From Frankia canadensis (GTDB lineage Bacteria; Actinomycetota; Actinomycetes; Frankiales; Frankiaceae): 61,565 bases of DNA. The translations under genes were made by a program, and so were the position numbers. The notes below the pieces were generated by a model. That model saw only the letters and a program-made list of their open reading frames with translations. It made no database searches and was not told where the DNA came from. The stretch spans positions 1 through 61,565 of the forward strand of contig NZ_FZMO01000057.1 of assembly GCF_900197875.1 (NCBI RefSeq), in the 5' to 3' direction. Positions within the stretch are counted from its first letter, which is position 1; the number at the start of each line of letters is the position of its first letter. This document shows positions 29,944 to 38,298 of the stretch, one piece after another.

Positions 29944-30507
29944 GTGCGACGGCGTCGTAACGACTACCGGACCTGGGAGGAACTCTCCCTCCAGGAGCGC
30001 CGCCGCGGCCTCGCCGTCCTGGCCATCGTCGGGGCCGGCGCGGTCACCGCCGTGTATCTCGTCGTCGGCGGTGGCGGCGCCCAGGCCGAAGCGGCCGGCG
30101 CGCCCGCGCCACCGACCGTCGACACCGGCGCCCAGCTCGGCGCGTGGTACGCCGGCACGGCGGAACTGCGCACCCAGATCGTGACGGCCGTCAACGCCGT
30201 CCGCGCCGACATCCAGGCCTCCGACGGGACCGCGCTGCGGCCCGCCTGCGTCCAGCTCGGCCAGATCGTCGAGGGCATCGCCGGTCTCGGCCAGCCGCCG
30301 ACCGCCACCGCCAGCCGGACCTGGACCGCCGGCGCCACCGCCTACTCCCAGGCCGTCACCGCCTGCGGCAACCTCTTCGACGGTACCCAGCTGCCGCCGC
30401 CGGTCCTGCTGGCGCGGACCACCGAGGCACTCAACACCGCCGACGGCCAGTGGACGACCCTCGCCGCCCAGATCGGCGCCCCCGCCCAGATCGTCCCGGC
30501 GAGTTAG
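29944..30507 (+). CDS. membrane-anchored extracytoplasmic protein of unknown function
   Basis: 187 residues from GTG 29944, with GTGGGGGA a few bases upstream. A short basic N-terminus with TWEELSLQERRRG precedes a single membrane helix (LAVLAIVGAGAVTAVYLVV), and the rest is an Ala/Thr-rich helical domain with two cysteines (PACVQLG and TACGNLF) that could pair outside the cell. I recognise no family. It converges on a lipoprotein gene. Confidence 0.72.
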   Translation: MRRRRNDYRTWEELSLQERRRGLAVLAIVGAGAVTAVYLVVGGGGAQAEAAGAPAPPTVDTGAQLGAWYAGTAELRTQIVTAVNAVRADIQASDGTALRPACVQLGQIVEGIAGLGQPPTATASRTWTAGATAYSQAVTACGNLFDGTQLPPPVLLARTTEALNTADGQWTTLAAQIGAPAQIVPAS

Positions 30508-30632
30508 CCGACGGCACCGTTCGCGGTGCCCCGTCCGGGGGCCGCCGCGCAGCCGCCGACCCCGCCGGCCCGTCCCCGCCGGCCCGTCACCCGCCGGCCC
30601 GTCACCGCTGGCGGGCCATCCGGGCGCGGCGG

Positions 30633-32174
30633 TCAGGAGCCGCCGGTGGGACGGCGGAAGAGGACGGCGGTCGGCGCGGCCGGGGTGAGGGTGGCCTTCG
30701 CGGGGGTGAACAGGAACGACTGTTGCGGCTGGCCGTTCGGGCCGAGCAGGAACGCCCGCTCGATCGACTCGACCTGGATGCGGGCACCCCGGTCGCGGCC
30801 CGCGCCCACGACCCGGGTGGCCTCGATCGCCGAGATGTCCTCGGCGACGGTGCCGGCCGGCAGCTCGACGGCGGTCGCCGCCGGCTGGTCCCGCTCGATC
30901 GCCCAGGCCGGGTAGATCTTGGCCGAGCGGTACGTCTCGGCGCTGCCGGACAGCCGCACGCCGATCGACACGCCGACCCAGCTGGTGTCGGTGTTCGGCG
31001 GGCCGACCGTGCTCTTGCGGATGATCAGATAGACGTAGTTGCGCGGGTCGCTGATCCTCGTCGCCGAGTTCAGCGTCTTGTCGTTGTCGACCTTGCCCTC
31101 GCGGGCGATCTCCTGCGACATCACCCAGTAGGTCCAGGGGTTCTCGTCCATCGCGCGCTCACGGGCGACGGCGTTCGGGTCGAGGTTCGTGGCCGCCGAC
31201 AGGGCGAAGCGCATCTGGCCGTCCGGGTTCGGGCAGACGCCGTTGTTCATCGAGCAGGTGCCGATGATCGCGTGCGTTCCCTCGTAGCGGCCGGTGAACG
31301 GCACGGTGGTGTGGTCGGGGCCCTGGAGCACGGGGCTGCCGGGGACCGCGTTGCCTGCCGCGTCGATCTCCACCTGGTAGGTCCACTCGATGTCGGTGGT
31401 GCGGCCCCACACCGCCATGAGCTCCGGCGTGGACGTGCCACCGTCCTCGTTGCTCCACACCGTCGAGTAGGTCAGCAGCCGGTGCCCGGCGACGGCGGTC
31501 GGTGCCTCGGAGTGGAAGGCGAGCAGCGGGGTGTCGGTGACGGCGTTCTGGAACGGCCCGCCCGCCAGCGGGTCCGCGGCCACCCCCGCAGTGCCGGACG
31601 TGCCGGCGGTGCTGGAGGTGCCGGCGGTGCTGGAGGTGCCGGTCGAGCCGGACGCGGTGCCGGTGCCGGCGGTCGCCGCGGCCGCGGTCCGGCCGTAGAG
31701 GACCGGCGCGTGCGCGAGCGCCTGGTAACCGGTGTCCTGCGGCGTCACCGCGCGGAAGGTGAGGTTGGTCAGGCGGGCCGACGCGGCGCCTCGGGGCGAG
31801 CGGTCGGCCGCGAAGGCCGCGCGCAGGGTGTGGGCGCCGGCGGCCAGGTGCCCCAGCGCCAGGCTCCGCCTGATCGGGAACGAGGCGGGGATGACCACGT
31901 CGGTGGCGTAGGCGTTGTCGACGAACAGTGACACCACCGCCGACTCGCTGCCCGGTGAACCCCAGGAGACGCCAGGGGCCGCGGTGGTGACGTCGAGCAG
32001 GACCTCGCCGTCGGCGCCGGTCCGGAACGGCACGGACGCGTCCTGCCCGCGGTTCAGCACCACCTCGGGCGGCGGGTCGGCCGTCTTCGAGCCCGAGCCG
32101 CACGCCCCGAGCCCGACCGTCAGTGTGGCGGCGGCCAGGGCCGCACCGAGAGCCCGCCGCAGTCCCCTCGACAC
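30633..32174 (-). CDS. large secreted lipoprotein, unknown function
   Basis: 513 residues from GTG 32174, preceded by GGAGGGGAA. The signal peptide ends in a lipobox (LTVGLGAC then GSGSK), so the protein should be lipid-anchored outside the membrane. A beta-rich N-terminal domain is followed by a Ser/Thr/Gly linker with repeats (SSTAGTSSTAGTSGTAG) and a C-terminal domain with TYSTVWSNEDGG, a possible disulfide loop (GTCSMNNGVCPNPDG) and many Trp/Tyr. I do not recognise a catalytic family. Confidence 0.78.
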   Translation of the reverse strand: MSRGLRRALGAALAAATLTVGLGACGSGSKTADPPPEVVLNRGQDASVPFRTGADGEVLLDVTTAAPGVSWGSPGSESAVVSLFVDNAYATDVVIPASFPIRRSLALGHLAAGAHTLRAAFAADRSPRGAASARLTNLTFRAVTPQDTGYQALAHAPVLYGRTAAAATAGTGTASGSTGTSSTAGTSSTAGTSGTAGVAADPLAGGPFQNAVTDTPLLAFHSEAPTAVAGHRLLTYSTVWSNEDGGTSTPELMAVWGRTTDIEWTYQVEIDAAGNAVPGSPVLQGPDHTTVPFTGRYEGTHAIIGTCSMNNGVCPNPDGQMRFALSAATNLDPNAVARERAMDENPWTYWVMSQEIAREGKVDNDKTLNSATRISDPRNYVYLIIRKSTVGPPNTDTSWVGVSIGVRLSGSAETYRSAKIYPAWAIERDQPAATAVELPAGTVAEDISAIEATRVVGAGRDRGARIQVESIERAFLLGPNGQPQQSFLFTPAKATLTPAAPTAVLFRRPTGGS

Positions 32175-32382
32175 CCGCGTTCCCCTCCTGCAATACGGGA
32201 GCTCGCCACCCGCGCGGCCGTTCCCCACCACCCGCATTCCGATACACATCCTGCTCTTTGACGATTCGTTCCCCCGCACCGGTATGGCGCGTCCGCGCCG
32301 GCCGGCCGGCCCGGCGGGGTTGACGGTTCGGTGACGGCGGTGGTCCGGTGGGGTTCGCGTGGCGCGGAGAGGCGGTGGGCAC

Positions 32383-33276
32383 ATGGCCGGTGACGGTGCT
32401 CGGGACGGCCGGGGCGGTCAGGCCGGCGAGGGCGGGTCGGGGGCGGCGGATCCCTCGGTCACGGCCGCGCTCGCGGCCGGGATCACGCCGCGGCGACTGT
32501 CCCGCAAGGAGTATGAGAAGGAACTGGCCCGGCTGCAGACCGAGCTCGTCCGGATGCAGGAATGGATCGTCCACACCGGGTACCGGCTGGTCGTGGTGTT
32601 CGAGGGGCGCGACACCGCCGGTAAGGGCGGCACCATCAAGCGGATCATCGAGCGGCTCAACGCCCGGCAGTGCCGGGTCGTCGCGCTCGGGACGCCGACC
32701 GAGCGCGAGCGCACGCAATGGTACTTCCAGCGCTACGTCCCGCATCTGCCGGCCGCCGGCGAAATCGTGCTGTTCGACCGCAGCTGGTACAACCGGGCCG
32801 GGGTCGAACGGGTCATGGGATTCTGCACGGAGGCCGAGTACGAGGATTTCGTGCGCACCTGCCCGCAGCTCGAGCGCGCACTGGTCCGGTCCGGGATCGT
32901 CCTGGTGAAGTACTGGCTCTCGCTGAGCGACGAGGAACAGGAGCGGCGTTTTCAGGAGCGCATCGACGACCCCGGGAAGCGATGGAAGCTGTCCGCGATG
33001 GACCTCGAGGCCCGGGCCCGCTGGGTGGATTTCGCCCGGGCGAAGGACGAGATGTTCGCGTACACCGACGTCCGAGAGGCACCGTGGCACGTCGTCGATG
33101 CCGACGACAAACGTACCGCCCGGCTCAACCTCATCAGTCACCTGCTGTCCGTCGTCCCCTATGAGGACGTTCCGCATGAGCGCATCGTGCTGCCGGACCG
33201 CCAGCGCGCGGCGTACAGCCGGCCCCCGATAGACAGCCAGACCTGGGTGCCGGCCCGGTACCTGCCGGACGCCTGA
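32383..33276 (+). CDS. ppk2: polyphosphate kinase 2 (PPK2)
   Basis: 297 residues from ATG 32383; GTG 32359 is a possible earlier start. PPK2 hallmarks: Walker A in VVFEGRDTAGKGGTIKRI, ALGTPTERERTQWYFQRY, Walker B/lid FDRSWYNRAGVERVMGF, and LSLSDEEQERRFQERIDDP. It transfers phosphate between polyphosphate and nucleoside diphosphates (or monophosphates, depending on class). Single-domain length argues for class I or III; which nucleotide is preferred cannot be told. An adenylate kinase gene follows on the same strand 240 nt downstream. Confidence 0.94.
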   Translation: MAGDGARDGRGGQAGEGGSGAADPSVTAALAAGITPRRLSRKEYEKELARLQTELVRMQEWIVHTGYRLVVVFEGRDTAGKGGTIKRIIERLNARQCRVVALGTPTERERTQWYFQRYVPHLPAAGEIVLFDRSWYNRAGVERVMGFCTEAEYEDFVRTCPQLERALVRSGIVLVKYWLSLSDEEQERRFQERIDDPGKRWKLSAMDLEARARWVDFARAKDEMFAYTDVREAPWHVVDADDKRTARLNLISHLLSVVPYEDVPHERIVLPDRQRAAYSRPPIDSQTWVPARYLPDA

Positions 33277-33516
33277 CCGGGGGCCTGGATCGCCCCCTAC
33301 GGGCCATCCGCCGCGGGTGAGGCGCGTCTCGAGACCGCGGCGGACGGCCCGGCGGGGACGGCACGCAGACCCGGGTAGGGGTGCCTCTCGCCCGGCCCGG
33401 GCCGCCGCCGGCACTCCTTCGCGGTCGCGCCGGGGCAGCGACCGGCCATTCGCCGAGCGGATACGGTAACCGGCAGGGAATGGCGGGGCGGACGGTCGGA
33501 GCGGGAGAGGTACTTC

Positions 33517-34173
33517 GTGCGGAAGTTCGTCATCATGGGAGTGCAGGGCAGCGGCAAGGGAACCCAGGCGACGATGCTGGCGCGGGACTTCGACCTCGTC
33601 CACATAAGCGTCGGCGACGTCTTCCGGTGGAACGTGAAGAACCATACAAAGATCGGCGCCCAGGTGAAGCGTACTGTGGCGGCAGGCCGACTGGTGGGCG
33701 ACCATCTGGTGGAATCCGTGGTGCGTGACCGGCTGAACGAGCACGACTGGAACTACGGTTTCATCATCGACGGGTTCCCGCGCAACGCGCGCCAGGCGGA
33801 GTTCTTTCTGGAGAGCTACGACATCGACGGGGTCATCTATCTCGACCTGCCGGACGAGGAGGTCTACCGCCGCGTGCTCGCCCGGCGGCTGTGCTCACGC
33901 TGCGGCCTCGACTACAACCTGATAGCCAGTCGGCCGATCATTCCGGATACCTGCGACGTCTGCGGAGCACCGCTGCTGATCCGGCCGGACGACAACCCGC
34001 GCGCGCTGGCCGTGCGGCTGCGCGACTATCACGAGAAGACCCAGCCGGTGATGGAGATCTTCCAGCGCAAGGAGTTCGTCGCGGTCGTGGACGCCCGCCG
34101 CCCGCCGCGGGCGGTCCAGACCGAGATCCGCGGGTACTTCGACCTGCCCGACCTGGCGTCCGCGGCGGTCTGA
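33517..34173 (+). CDS. adk: adenylate kinase (second, zinc-lid type)
   Basis: 218 residues from GTG 33517 with GAGAGG 6-7 nt upstream. P-loop GVQGSGKGTQ at 8-17, DGFPRN with the conserved Arg at 85-90, and a lid with four cysteines (126/129 CSRC and 146/149 CDVC), which should hold zinc. It interconverts 2 ADP and AMP + ATP. The gene is outside the ribosomal-protein operon where the main adk usually lies in actinobacteria, so it is probably a paralogue. Placement behind PPK2 suggests use of polyphosphate to charge AMP. Confidence 0.92.
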   Translation: MRKFVIMGVQGSGKGTQATMLARDFDLVHISVGDVFRWNVKNHTKIGAQVKRTVAAGRLVGDHLVESVVRDRLNEHDWNYGFIIDGFPRNARQAEFFLESYDIDGVIYLDLPDEEVYRRVLARRLCSRCGLDYNLIASRPIIPDTCDVCGAPLLIRPDDNPRALAVRLRDYHEKTQPVMEIFQRKEFVAVVDARRPPRAVQTEIRGYFDLPDLASAAV

Positions 34174-34180
34174 GCCGTCG

Positions 34181-34212
34181 GCCAGGGCCAGCCTGCGCCG
34201 GCGGGCCCTGGC
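34181..34212. terminator. hairpin between adk and convergent lipoprotein gene
   Basis: GCCAGGGCC at 34181-34189 pairs with GGCCCTGGC at 34204-34212 around a 14-nt loop; a second small GGCGCC dyad follows. It begins 8 nt after the adk stop and ends 14 nt before the convergent gene's stop. Confidence 0.65.
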
Positions 34213-34225
34213 GCCGCCGCGGCGC

Positions 34226-34813
34226 CTACTGCTGCCTGGTGAAGACGAGGGCGCTCGCGTCCGCCTGCCCGATCCCGGCCGAACCGATGCTGCCGGTGAT
34301 GCCGTGCCCGGTGAACGACATCGCGCGGGCGACTCCGCCGACGCCGACGTCCTGGGTGATGCGGTAGCCGGCCTGCGGGAGCGCGGTGCGGTAGAAGGCC
34401 GCCGCCTTGTCGCCGTCGACCCCGGTGAGGGTCACCGTGGAGGTCCGGCCGGTGGTCGTGCCGACCTTCACCTTGGCGCCCGGCGGGATGGGGAAGTCCG
34501 CGGGTACGTTCGTCCCCTTCAGCGCGTCCGCGCCGGTTGCCGCGCCGATGCGGCCCACGCCGGGGATCGAGGAGGGCAGGCCCGTGGGCAGGCCTGTCGG
34601 CAGTGCCGTGGGCAGGCCTGTCGGCAGTGCCGTGGGCAGGCCGGACGGCAGGCTCGTGGCGCCCGTCGTGGGCAGGTCGGTGCCGTCGGAGCCGCAGCCG
34701 GCGGTCAGCCCGGCGAGTCCGGCGAGCGCCAGCCCGGCGGCGATCACCGCGGCCCGGTGACGGGTCGGGCGAGGCGACCGGTGCGCCGCCTCGAGAGCCT
34801 GGCTGTCCCGCAT
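34226..34813 (-). CDS. lipoprotein with Leu-Pro-Thr repeat linker
   Basis: 195 residues from ATG 34813. A signal peptide ends in a lipobox (GLTAGCGSDG). A 40-residue linker of LPTGLPTALP repeats follows, then a compact domain (about 100-195) with VPADFPIPPGAKVKVG, TLTGVDGDKAAAFYRTALPQAGY and a Gly-rich end. That domain resembles small secreted actinomycete proteins of unknown function. The repeats probably form a spacer through the cell wall. Confidence 0.78.
   Translation of the reverse strand: MRDSQALEAAHRSPRPTRHRAAVIAAGLALAGLAGLTAGCGSDGTDLPTTGATSLPSGLPTALPTGLPTALPTGLPTGLPSSIPGVGRIGAATGADALKGTNVPADFPIPPGAKVKVGTTTGRTSTVTLTGVDGDKAAAFYRTALPQAGYRITQDVGVGGVARAMSFTGHGITGSIGSAGIGQADASALVFTRQQ
34575..34643. 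repeat. 24-bp tandem repeat inside the lipoprotein gene
   Basis: Two exact 24-bp units at 34587-34610 and 34611-34634, with partial copies of 12 and 9 nt before and after. They encode the Leu-Pro-Thr repeats and keep the frame, so copy-number change alters only linker length. Confidence 0.85.
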
Positions 34814-35305
34814 GGTGGTCCTCCTGGAGATCCCGTACGGCCGTCCGGTCCGGGGCCGCTGTGCGCCGGTCCGTCCTGCGGGCGCCGGTCGTCCGCGTTG
34901 GCCCCGGTTTCCTCGCCGACCCTAGCCCGGGCGCTCGGGAACGCGACGCACGGTGTCGGCAGGGCGTCAGCCGGCGCGGGCGCGTCGCCGCGTCGCCGGC
35001 TCCACCCGGAGGGCGACGGGTTGCCCCCGTCTGGGTGGCACCTTTGGGCGGGTCGGCACCTACGGAAGCACAAGGACCGCCCATCGGTGGCGCCAGGAGG
35101 GAGGCGTGCCGGGGGCCGGCTCCGGGCCGCGACCAGCGGGTGTGAGCACTGACCTGGGGGGGCTACCGGGCGGCAACCTTAAGATGATGCAAAATTTCGT
35201 GTTTGCGGCACGAGGAAGGTTTCGTGATGGTAGGGGCGGGGAATGCGGCAGGGTAGGTCTTGCCGTGTTTGTCCGCTTCATCCGATCCTGGAGGGGTTGA
35301 TCGAC
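34814..35305. other. intergenic stretch before the small ORF/Nudix pair
   Basis: 492 nt between divergent starts. Most is plain GC-rich sequence. An A/T-richer island at 35175-35225 (CTTAAGATGATGCAAAATTT) probably holds the promoter for the downstream pair. No repeats or known leader were recognised. Confidence 0.45.
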
Positions 35306-35446
35306 ATGCCGGAGTCGACGACGGGCGGCGCGACGGGCGCACGCCGCACGTCTCCGCCGCCGGGTGTCGCTCTCCGTGGCGAGGCCTGCGGGGGCGAGGT
35401 AGCTTTCCGATTTGTACCGATACAGCACGATCTCTCGACACTCTAA
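35306..35446 (+). CDS. candidate 46-residue small protein upstream of Nudix gene
   Basis: ATG 35306 follows GGAGGGG (35290-35296) with 9-nt spacing, one of the best ribosome sites in the window. The product begins MPESTTGGATGARR and ends FRFVPIQHDLSTL; stop is at 35444-35446. The next gene can start 8 nt later. No family known. It may be a leader peptide or a small protein in its own right; only the ribosome site and spacing support it. Confidence 0.45.
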   Translation: MPESTTGGATGARRTSPPPGVALRGEACGGEVAFRFVPIQHDLSTL

Positions 35447-35454
35447 GTGAGGGT

Positions 35455-36090
35455 ATGTGTGCAGTACGAACTTCGGCGTGTCCCGTCCAGGTGTTCCGTG
35501 GTGAACCCTCGACCGCTGTACCTTCCCTGAGCGTGGCAGTCACCAACAACGGGGTGATCGGTGTGGCCCTCGGCTACATCGAGGCGAACCCGGATGAGAT
35601 GGAGCTGCTGCGGTCACTCGTCGTGCTCGCGCTCCACGGGCCGTCGATCACGGCGCGCAGCACGACTCCGGCCCACGTCACCTGCCGTGCCGCGATCGTG
35701 TCCCCGGACTGGCGGGTCCTGGAGGTCATGGACGGCACGACGTCCCGCTGGCACCTGCCGGGCGGCCACGTCGACGCCGACGACTCGTCCCTGCTCGGCG
35801 CCGCCCTGGGCCTCGCCGCCCGCCGCGCCGGGGTCGAGACGAACATGGTCATCCCCGGCGGGATCATCCCGTTCGACGTCGACGCGACCGTCATCGAGGC
35901 CGCGCCGCTGCTCGGCGAGCCGGCCCACGTCCACTACGACATGACGTACCTGTTCCACATCGAGGATCGCAGCCTCGCCGTGCCCGACGCCGCCGCGAAC
36001 CGCATCCGCTGGATCGATCCCGGGCAGGTCGACGGCCGGCTCGGCACCAAGCTCAGCCGCGCCTCCCGGGCGGCCCGGCTCGTTCCCTGA
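35455..36090 (+). CDS. Nudix-fold protein with degenerate Nudix box
   Basis: 211 residues from ATG 35455; the start is uncertain because GAGGG is only 1 nt away, and GTG 35533 is an alternative. The fold is suggested by THVTCRAAIV-like strands, WHLPGGHVDADD where the Nudix box begins (about 99-110), and the late RWIDPGQV. The box itself continues SSLLGAALGLAARRAGV and lacks all the catalytic glutamates, so hydrolysis is unlikely. It may be a ligand-binding regulator. The P-loop kinase gene follows 71 nt downstream. Confidence 0.72.
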   Translation: MCAVRTSACPVQVFRGEPSTAVPSLSVAVTNNGVIGVALGYIEANPDEMELLRSLVVLALHGPSITARSTTPAHVTCRAAIVSPDWRVLEVMDGTTSRWHLPGGHVDADDSSLLGAALGLAARRAGVETNMVIPGGIIPFDVDATVIEAAPLLGEPAHVHYDMTYLFHIEDRSLAVPDAAANRIRWIDPGQVDGRLGTKLSRASRAARLVP

Positions 36091-36161
36091 CCTCGCCGGC
36101 GCCCGGCGATGACGGCGGCCGCCACCGGCGGCCCGCGACGATCGTCGGGCTCGCCGCGGCG

Positions 36162-36869
36162 GTGGACCGGGCCGACGCGCTGCTCGCACGGAGCGCGGGC
36201 CGACGCCTGCTCGGGATCGTCGGCCCGCCCGGCGCGGGCAAGAGCACCCTCGCCGAGCGGCTCGTCGCCGAACTCGAGGCACGGCACGCCCGCCCGGCTC
36301 CGCTCGCCGGACCGGCCGCTGTCGCCGGCCGGGTCTCGCCCGCCGGCCGGGTCTCGCCCGCCGGGCAGGCGCCGCTCGTCGGGCAGGCGCCGATGGACGG
36401 CTTCCACCTGCCCGGCGCCGAGCTGCGCCGCCGCGGCCTCGCCGGGCGCAAGGGCGCGCCGGACACGTTCGACGCCGCCGGCTACGCGGCGCTGCTGGCC
36501 AGCCTGCGCGCCGACGGGCTCCCGCAGGTGCGGGCGCCGTCGTTCGACCGTGACCTGGACGAGCCGGTGCCCGGCACCCACCTGATCACGCCAGACGTCC
36601 GCCTGGTCGTCTGCGAGGGCAACTACCTGCTGCTCACCAGCGGCGACTGGGCGCTGGTGCGGCCCTCGCTCGACGAGACGTGGTACCTGCGCGCGGACGT
36701 CGAGCTCACCCGGCCCCGGCTCCTCGCCCGGCACCGGGCCGGTGGGCTCGACGCGCGGCAGGCCCGGGAACTGGTCGAGGGCAACGACCTTCCCAACGGC
36801 CGCCTCGTCGCCGCGACGGCGCGCCGCGCCGACCACGTCGTGGAGCTGGCTCCCGGCGAACTGGGGTGA
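36162..36869 (+). CDS. nucleoside/nucleotide kinase-family P-loop protein
   Basis: 235 residues from GTG 36162. P-loop GIVGPPGAGKST lies near 18-29, MDGFHLPGAEL further on is the substrate-binding motif of the uridine kinase/pantothenate kinase group, and CEGNYLLL and the RLLARHRAGG lid match the FrcK/YfhL-like 'nucleoside/nucleotide kinase' proteins, often linked to sugar or vitamin phosphorylation. Between P-loop and MDGFHL sits a Pro/Gly/Ala insertion with a duplicated 18-bp unit (GRVSPAGRVSPAG). No good ribosome site is seen; translation may depend on the upstream Nudix gene. Confidence 0.8.
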   Translation: MDRADALLARSAGRRLLGIVGPPGAGKSTLAERLVAELEARHARPAPLAGPAAVAGRVSPAGRVSPAGQAPLVGQAPMDGFHLPGAELRRRGLAGRKGAPDTFDAAGYAALLASLRADGLPQVRAPSFDRDLDEPVPGTHLITPDVRLVVCEGNYLLLTSGDWALVRPSLDETWYLRADVELTRPRLLARHRAGGLDARQARELVEGNDLPNGRLVAATARRADHVVELAPGELG

Positions 36870-37076
36870 CGTCCCAGCGGATATCGATGTGTTGTTTTCG
36901 GCGCCGGGTTGTCACGGTGACGACTGCCGTCAATATGGTCTTATAGCGTCGTTGTGGAACATCGTCGAGGAAACATCCTTGTGGCTCGGCGGCGCCGGCT
37001 TTTCGTCGGCGTAAAAGGTGGAAGTCGTTTGCTTCGGCCTCTTCTGGTAATGGTCCGTATTAGTTAGACAGGCGGC

Positions 37077-38186
37077 GTGCAGGGGAGATGGGTACGCCGA
37101 AGGGGTGTCGTGGTCGCCGGGCTGACGGCGGCGGCCGTCGGGGGTGGAGCACTGCTGGGGTCGGGCGGCGGCGCCGCACCGGCGGGCGGCGGCAGTCCGG
37201 CTGCCGCCGGGTCGAGAAGCACCGTGCCGGCGAGGATCGCCGCCGACTGGCCGGGGGGCGTCTCCTCCGCGCTGGGCGACGGCGTGGTGCGCAGGGCTCG
37301 ACCGGCCGGCGGCGCGCTCACGGTCCAGCCGGTGGCCGCGACCTCCACCTCCACCTCCACCTCCACCTCGACCTCCACCTCCACCTCCACCTCCACCTCC
37401 ACCTCGACCGCGACGTCCTCGTCGGCGGCGCGGACGTCGCCGGCGGCCGGCTCCGCGGCGACGGGCGGCGGGCTCGCCGCGTCGTTCCGGGCCTACCTGC
37501 GCGGGCGGCCGGGGCACGTCAGCGTCGCCCTGTACGACGCGGTGGCCGGGACCACCGTCGCCGTCACCGATCCGGCCGTGTCGGGGTACGAGACGGCCAG
37601 CTCCGTCAAGCTCGACATCCTCACCGCGCTCGTGCTGCGGGCCGGTGCGTCCGGCCAGCTCACGGCGCGGCAGAAGGCGCTGGCCCGCACCATGATCTCG
37701 GTGAGCGACAACGGTGCCGCGAGCGCCCTGTGGGCCGACGCCGGCGGCGCGGCGGGGATGAAGGCGTTCTTCGCCCGGCTCGGGATGCGGGCGACGACGG
37801 CGGGTCCGGGCGGCAGGTGGGGCCTGACCCGCACGACCGCGGCGGACCAGCTGGCCGTGCTGCGGGCCATCGCCTATCCGGGCGTGCTGACGGCGGCGCA
37901 GCGCGGGGTCGTCAGCGGGCTGCTGCGCACGGTCGTGCCCTCGCAGCGCTGGGGGCTGACCGGCGGCGTGCCGGCCGGCGTCACGGTGGACCTGAAGAAC
38001 GGCTGGCTGCCGCGGTCGAGCGGTTGGGTGATCACCAGCCTGGCGCACGTCCACGGCGCCGGCCGCGACTATGTGATGGCGGTCTACACGAAGAACGGGC
38101 CGAGCATGTCCTCCGGCGTGAGCACCGTCGCCGGCCTGTCCGCGCTGGCCTGGCGCGCCGTGGGGGTGTCCGTGGCGGCCCGGTAG
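37077..38186 (+). CDS. secreted class A beta-lactamase-like serine hydrolase
   Basis: 369 residues from GTG 37077. An N-terminal RRRG plus hydrophobic stretch is an export signal, possibly Tat. A (Thr-Ser)11 linker at 89-110 joins it to the domain at 130-369. Active-site motifs: SxxK as SSVK (Ser175, Lys178), SDN at 210-212, and KNG at 307-309 in place of KTG. No clear Glu166-type loop could be placed, so it may be a D,D-peptidase-like or penicillin-binding hydrolase and not a resistance enzyme. It stands alone between the kinase and sthA. Confidence 0.86.
   Translation: MQGRWVRRRGVVVAGLTAAAVGGGALLGSGGGAAPAGGGSPAAAGSRSTVPARIAADWPGGVSSALGDGVVRRARPAGGALTVQPVAATSTSTSTSTSTSTSTSTSTSTSTATSSSAARTSPAAGSAATGGGLAASFRAYLRGRPGHVSVALYDAVAGTTVAVTDPAVSGYETASSVKLDILTALVLRAGASGQLTARQKALARTMISVSDNGAASALWADAGGAAGMKAFFARLGMRATTAGPGGRWGLTRTTAADQLAVLRAIAYPGVLTAAQRGVVSGLLRTVVPSQRWGLTGGVPAGVTVDLKNGWLPRSSGWVITSLAHVHGAGRDYVMAVYTKNGPSMSSGVSTVAGLSALAWRAVGVSVAAR
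37341..37406. repeat. hexanucleotide tandem repeat (11 units)
   Basis: Eleven ACCTCC/ACCTCG units encode the (Thr-Ser)11 linker of the beta-lactamase-like protein. Nine units are ACCTCC and two are ACCTCG. Expansion or contraction stays in frame, so it would change linker length, not expression. Confidence 0.9.
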
Positions 38187-38298
38187 CGTGCCCTCGCCGT
38201 CGGCGCCGTCACGGGCGGGGGACCGGGAGCCTGGGCCCGGCCCATGACGGGCGCTGGCGGGACGGTGCGCCACCGGGCGCGGGGGCGCCGGGTGGGTC

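Noticed and set aside
35346-35364. 19-base match to positions 1-19 of the window
   Set aside because: At this base composition one such match in 61 kb is close to what chance would give, and flanks are unrelated.
37341-37406. Phase-variable switch by repeat slippage
   Set aside because: Units are six bases, so slippage preserves the frame and cannot switch expression off.
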